Assembly: GCA_047445235.1 (NCBI GenBank)
Contig: JBLGEO010000083.1
Coordinates: 1-8,392, forward strand
Direction of reading: 5' to 3'
DNA: 8,392 nt
Origin: JBDSRX01 sp047445235
GTDB lineage: Bacteria > Patescibacteriota > Dojkabacteria > J137
Below the pieces are notes generated by a model, which was not told where the DNA came from, made no database searches, and was given only the letters and a program-made list of their open reading frames with translations. Every line of letters starts with the position of its first letter. Position 1 is the stretch's first letter. A program made the position numbers and the translations under genes. Below are positions 5,513-8,392 of this stretch, one piece after another.

Positions 5513-6706
5513 TTATGAGTAAGTTTGTATAGCGTTTTGTAATTCCTCTAACAATTTACCAAGATCTTGTGAAGAATTATAGACTCCAATACTAATTCTT
5601 AGCGAAGCTGCAACATTAAAAACATCTCGATGTAGAATCTGAGTACAGTGATGGCCTGCTCTTACACAAATGTTTTTATCTCCTAAATATTGTGCAATAT
5701 CGTGAGGATGAACTCCTTCAACTGAAAAACTAACAACTCCAACAGCATGTGATTGTAAAGTTGGATGGAAAACTTTTACTTTAGATATTTTTGACAAGCC
5801 ATTTACTATCTCTTCTCTAAGATTCGCTTCGTGTTCTTCAACTTTGTCAAATCCAATTTCTGTAAAGAATTTGATACCATCTGCCAAGGCAATTGCATCA
5901 GCAATTGGGGGAGTGCCTGCTTCAAATTTCTCTGGAAGAGGAGCCCATTCCGTTTTTTCCTTGGTTACTGTTCTAATCATTCCTCCACCTACATCGAATG
6001 GCTCCATCTTTTCTAAAAGTGCTTTTTTCCCCCAAATTACACCAACGCCAGTCGGTGAGTAGATTTTATGACCACTGAAAACTATGAAATCCGCATTTAA
6101 GTTTTTAACGTTTATTGGGATGTGGGCAATTGATTGAGCACAATCTAGAATAATAATTACATTAGGGTTATTGAGTCTAAGTTTAGCAAGAACATTTGTA
6201 GGTAGAATTGCACCTGTTACATTACTTACATGAGAAAGTGAAACCACATCGTATTTCTGATCTCGAATTTTTGATACATCAATTTCGAAGTTATCCGAGA
6301 CTGGAAGGTATTCTAACTGAACTCCTGGGACTTGTTGCCATGGAAGCATACTTGAATGGTGTTCTAAATCCGAAAGAAGAACTTTAGGGTTTTCTGGAAT
6401 TAACAATGATTTGAATAAAGAATCTGCAATTGAATTTGTGCCAGAAGTTGTTCCTCCTGTGAATATAATTTCCAATGGGTCAGAGTGAATGAATTCTGCA
6501 ACTATCTTTCTTGCTGCTTCGTAAGCATCTGTAGCTTTTTCTGCCAAAGGGTAGAGCCCTCTATGTACATTTGCATTGTACTTAGTATAAAAATCCATGA
6601 GTGAATCTAAAACTCTTTGTGGTTTTTGAGTTGTAGAAGCATTATCTAAATATATTAGATCTGGATTATTTTTGAAAATTGGAAACTGGTCTTTAATATT
6701 ATTCAT
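5513..6706 (-). CDS. sufS: SufS/CsdA-type cysteine desulfurase
   Basis: The 397-aa pyridoxal-phosphate enzyme removes sulfur from cysteine, giving alanine and an enzyme-bound persulfide for Fe-S clusters or tRNA thiolation. Visible residues are YLDNASTTQKP (19-29), NVHRGLYPLAEKATD (46-60), TGGTTSGTN (83-91), His117 in LEHHSSM, Asp188 and Gln191 in ILDCAQSIAH, the PLP lysine K214 in SGHKIYSPTG (211-220), and the catalytic Cys354 in RAGHHCTQ (349-356). Full length and the RAGHHC loop place it in group II (SufS) rather than IscS. No sufBCD, sufU or sufE is in the window, so its sulfur acceptor is unknown; the downstream neighbour is a secreted protein. The ATG is preceded by AGGAAA and, just before it, by TGTTATAAT, suggesting a leaderless mRNA. 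Confidence 0.95.
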   Translation of the reverse strand: MNNIKDQFPIFKNNPDLIYLDNASTTQKPQRVLDSLMDFYTKYNANVHRGLYPLAEKATDAYEAARKIVAEFIHSDPLEIIFTGGTTSGTNSIADSLFKSLLIPENPKVLLSDLEHHSSMLPWQQVPGVQLEYLPVSDNFEIDVSKIRDQKYDVVSLSHVSNVTGAILPTNVLAKLRLNNPNVIIILDCAQSIAHIPINVKNLNADFIVFSGHKIYSPTGVGVIWGKKALLEKMEPFDVGGGMIRTVTKEKTEWAPLPEKFEAGTPPIADAIALADGIKFFTEIGFDKVEEHEANLREEIVNGLSKISKVKVFHPTLQSHAVGVVSFSVEGVHPHDIAQYLGDKNICVRAGHHCTQILHRDVFNVAASLRISIGVYNSSQDLGKLLEELQNAIQTYS

Positions 6707-6712
6707 TTTCCT

Positions 6713-6721
6713 ATTATAACA
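6713..6721 (-). promoter_or_regulatory. extended -10 promoter of sufS, leaderless geometry
   Basis: On the minus strand TGT-TATAAT (6721-6713) is a perfect extended -10 element. Only six bases (AGGAAA) separate it from the sufS ATG at 6706, so transcription should start at or next to the A of the start codon. No good -35 is present. It resembles the hisS-leader promoter, which strengthens both calls. Confidence 0.65.
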
Positions 6722-6741
6722 TCAATAATTAGACTGATACA

Positions 6742-6822
6742 CTAAGCAATGCCCGTATAGATGAGAGTTTGAGGGGAAATGCTTTTGACTTCCAGGTTTA
6801 TTGTTCCAAAATCATTTACCAT
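6742..6822 (-). pseudogene. 26-codon ORF, possible remnant of an ATP synthase epsilon subunit
   Basis: ATG at 6822 reads 26 codons to TAG (6744-6742) and includes INLEVKSISPQTLIYTG, which resembles the N-terminal strand pattern of F-type ATP synthase epsilon (short L/I-x-x-E-I-x-S/T-P-E/Q-x-x-x-Y-x-G). After the TAG neither this frame nor the others continue the epsilon fold. It could be a decayed atpC start, an independent micro-ORF or chance. No Shine-Dalgarno is present. Confidence 0.2.
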
Positions 6823-6836
6823 CAAAACTTTTTGCA

Positions 6837-6860
6837 GTACTTTTTAGTTATAAAAAGTAC
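6837..6860. terminator. AT-rich perfect hairpin downstream of the HIT gene
   Basis: GTACTTTTTA (6837-6846) and TAAAAAGTAC (6851-6860) form a perfect 10-bp stem with a GTTA loop, 37 nt after the HIT gene stop on the minus strand. There is no clear T run after the stem on that strand, so it would be a weak terminator, or possibly an RNA 3'-end or processing hairpin. Confidence 0.4.
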
Positions 6861-6896
6861 GAAAACAAAACACTGAAGTTGAATTTTATGAGATTA

Positions 6897-7364
6897 CTAC
6901 AAGATTTCGACTTGAAGGTCAGTAAATTGTTTTGATCTAAGTGATTGCTTAAACTTATCAACCAACTTAAAAACTATTTCTTTCTGTGCCAAATCTGGGT
7001 CTTGAATAAATCTGATGGTTCTACCCCAGCCAGCATCAGTAAAAGTATGCCCTTCAAAAACTCTTTCTGAGGAATATCTAGGTTGAAGATGTATATGGAT
7101 TCTCTTAACGTTATTTCCTTGCTGACAGTAATTAAACCATTCTGCTTGAAAGCATTCTTTTAATAGATCTTCAGCTAAAAGCCCTATTTTTTTGAACGTC
7201 GACAGCTCTTCGTCAGTAAGATGAACTAATGATTCTTCAATTTCTCTTGGAGGAAATATAATTAACCAACCTAATACATGCTGATTGGCTGCAACAGATA
7301 ATGTCCATCCGTTGATTTTAGCAATCCATAGTTTTTCCCATTCTTCTTTTTCGACTATTGACAT
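6897..7364 (-). CDS. HIT-family (histidine triad) nucleotide-binding protein
   Basis: The 155-aa protein has the length and plan of HIT/Ap4A-hydrolase-like enzymes, which cleave or transfer nucleoside monophosphates from dinucleotides or nucleotide conjugates in the cytoplasm. The signature is NYCQQGNNVKRIHIHLQPRY (78-97). Read as HxHxHxx, the first position is Arg88 rather than His, while the middle (catalytic) His90 and third His92 are kept, followed by the usual Q-P-R. Other family-like parts are LGWLIIFPPR (31-40), in the place of the GH-LVIPKR strand, and the helix at 51-72. The gene starts 1 nt after the stop of the propeller gene, so the two form an operon; there is no Shine-Dalgarno, so translational coupling is likely. 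The substrate is unknown. Confidence 0.85.
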   Translation of the reverse strand: MSIVEKEEWEKLWIAKINGWTLSVAANQHVLGWLIIFPPREIEESLVHLTDEELSTFKKIGLLAEDLLKECFQAEWFNYCQQGNNVKRIHIHLQPRYSSERVFEGHTFTDAGWGRTIRFIQDPDLAQKEIVFKLVDKFKQSLRSKQFTDLQVEIL

Positions 7365-7365
7365 T

Positions 7366-8392
7366 TTAATTCGTATATTTTGTAATCTTATCCGTTACTA
7401 ATTTGAAACTATGAGGTTTAAGAATATCTATTACGAACAAGCCTCTCTTAGTAATATAGAAGGTATACTTTTCCTGCTGATAAAGTGAGTTTAGAACATC
7501 ATCACCTGCTAGGTTTGTTATTCTAGTAGTGCTATTTTGAGAAATAGAGTAGTCGTAAATATCGTTTTTAGAATCTCGTTTTGCAAAGAAGATTATTTGA
7601 TCGTTATTTTGATTTAGAAATTGATACTGACTTCCATCGTGATTTTCCTTTATAGTTCTAGTTTCGCTGGTAGAGGCATTGAATAAAAATAGGTCTCTTA
7701 AGCCCGTACTTTCATTTTGAGCAGAGTACACAACAAGGTTTCCATCTTCAGAAACAGCGTGAACTTGTACGCTTTTTCTCTGCACAACCTTAACTATATT
7801 ATCTGATTGACTATCTGCCCTGTAAACTATAGGGTTATCTGTTGGTTTTGATGATAAGTCACCTTCTCTAAAATACACATATCTACCGTCTCCTGACACA
7901 ACAATATTATCAAAATTATTATCGCCAGTTACTGTTCTAAGTGTTTTAGGGTTATCTCCAGACAGATCTAAGATCTGCAAAAACCTTTGCTTCTGGTTGC
8001 TTGGACCTGATTGGTAATTATTAATGAGTCTTTTAGCTCTAAAGTTAACAGATACTACATCAAAGTTCTGGAAATTACTTGTTGTTAACCTTTTGACTTC
8101 TTTTGTTTCTGGGTTTAAGGAGTATGCAATATCTACTGTTTTAGTTAACCCTTTAACTACATCATGTTGAGATAAAAAGTATTGAAGACCATCTCTAGAA
8201 TCGTAGTATTCATTTTTAGGATTGAATTTTAGAATTGTTTCTATTTGAGTTGGATTTGTTCCGTCTAGATCTGCCTTAAAGAAGTGGGTTACCTTAAGTG
8301 GGTCTAAACCTAAATAAGTTGCAGTTCCAATTTCTACCATCTTAAATCCAAAAACTTCGTTTTCTCCTTGAGAAATTATTATTTCGTAATCT
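7366..8392 (-). CDS. TolB/PD40-like beta-propeller protein, partial (5' end beyond window)
   Basis: The reading frame stays open through the right edge: 17 further codons (DYEIIISQGENEVFGFK) precede the Met at 8340, so that Met is internal and at least 341 residues are visible. Repeated blades carry the PD40/TolB pattern: VVSGDGRYVYFREG, AVSEDGNLVVYSAQ, then strands such as LRDLFLFNASTSETRTI and NDIYDYSISQNSTTRIT (residues 147-275 counted from the internal Met). Such propellers usually bind peptides or glycans, or scaffold surface proteins. A signal peptide or transmembrane anchor would lie outside the window. The gene ends at TAA 7368-7366, one base before the HIT gene start. A WD40-like propeller is the alternative, but the SxDGxxVxY spacing favours TolB/PD40. 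Function unknown. Confidence 0.75.
   Translation of the reverse strand, partial: DYEIIISQGENEVFGFKMVEIGTATYLGLDPLKVTHFFKADLDGTNPTQIETILKFNPKNEYYDSRDGLQYFLSQHDVVKGLTKTVDIAYSLNPETKEVKRLTTSNFQNFDVVSVNFRAKRLINNYQSGPSNQKQRFLQILDLSGDNPKTLRTVTGDNNFDNIVVSGDGRYVYFREGDLSSKPTDNPIVYRADSQSDNIVKVVQRKSVQVHAVSEDGNLVVYSAQNESTGLRDLFLFNASTSETRTIKENHDGSQYQFLNQNNDQIIFFAKRDSKNDIYDYSISQNSTTRITNLAGDDVLNSLYQQEKYTFYITKRGLFVIDILKPHSFKLVTDKITKYTN

Noticed and set aside
8338..8340. Met at 8340 as the start of the beta-propeller gene
   Set aside because: The frame stays open for 17 natural-looking codons to the window edge, so the Met is internal and the gene is 5'-partial.
178..8392. UGA recoding, because every gene in the window ends with TAA or TAG
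   Set aside because: All genes read full length with the standard code, key glycines and tryptophans use their normal codons, and eight or nine stops are too few to judge.
1..8392. CRISPR arrays, tRNA or rRNA genes, insertion sequences
   Set aside because: No regularly spaced repeats, cloverleaf-like segments, rRNA-like stretches, transposase frames or terminal inverted repeats were seen.

Overview
The window is AT-rich, low-GC bacterial DNA with very tight gene packing: gaps of 1 and 3 nt, and one pair of convergent genes whose stop codons overlap. Most starts have no Shine-Dalgarno sequence. Together with a 51-residue histone-H1-like lysine-rich protein, small single-copy housekeeping genes and a large unknown secreted protein, this looks most like a Patescibacteria/CPR-type organism. 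That placement is an inference from style; no rRNA or marker phylogeny is possible here. The standard code (code 11) fits, because every gene reads full length without needing UGA to be recoded.

Layout, left to right. Positions 1-138 are compositionally different (about 46% G+C by my count, 55% in the first 60 nt) and probably a foreign or chimeric contig edge. A 5'-truncated fusion of a LOG-type nucleotide hydrolase half-domain and a SAM methyltransferase follows (+, ending at 1164). Two back-to-back terminators separate it from the convergent lysine-rich H1-like gene (-, 1249-1404). Next comes an RsmB/RsmF-type rRNA m5C methyltransferase (+, 1620-2582) and then hisS, histidyl-tRNA synthetase (+, 2727-3998).

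The most interesting element lies in the 144 nt between these last two genes. An extended -10 promoter (TGGTATAAT) overlaps the end of the methyltransferase gene. It is followed by a 15-codon leader ORF, MNNKLNNKLTHLHSH, with three His codons among its last five. Then come four short segments that can pair as 1:2, 2:3 or 3:4, with 3:4 forming an intrinsic terminator just upstream of hisS. This is the complete architecture of ribosome-mediated transcription attenuation, here apparently sensing charged tRNA-His to control histidyl-tRNA synthetase.

The right half is on the minus strand. A beta-propeller (TolB/PD40-like) protein runs off the right edge (7366 to beyond 8392), followed after 1 nt by a HIT-family protein (6897-7364). 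A 190-nt gap holds a hairpin, a possible ATP-synthase-epsilon-like remnant and a TGTTATAAT promoter placed 6 nt from the next ATG, which predicts a leaderless mRNA. That promoter serves sufS (cysteine desulfurase, 5513-6706) and, 3 nt after it, a secreted eight-cysteine protein of unknown function (3995-5509). The last gene meets hisS tail to tail with a 4-nt overlap.
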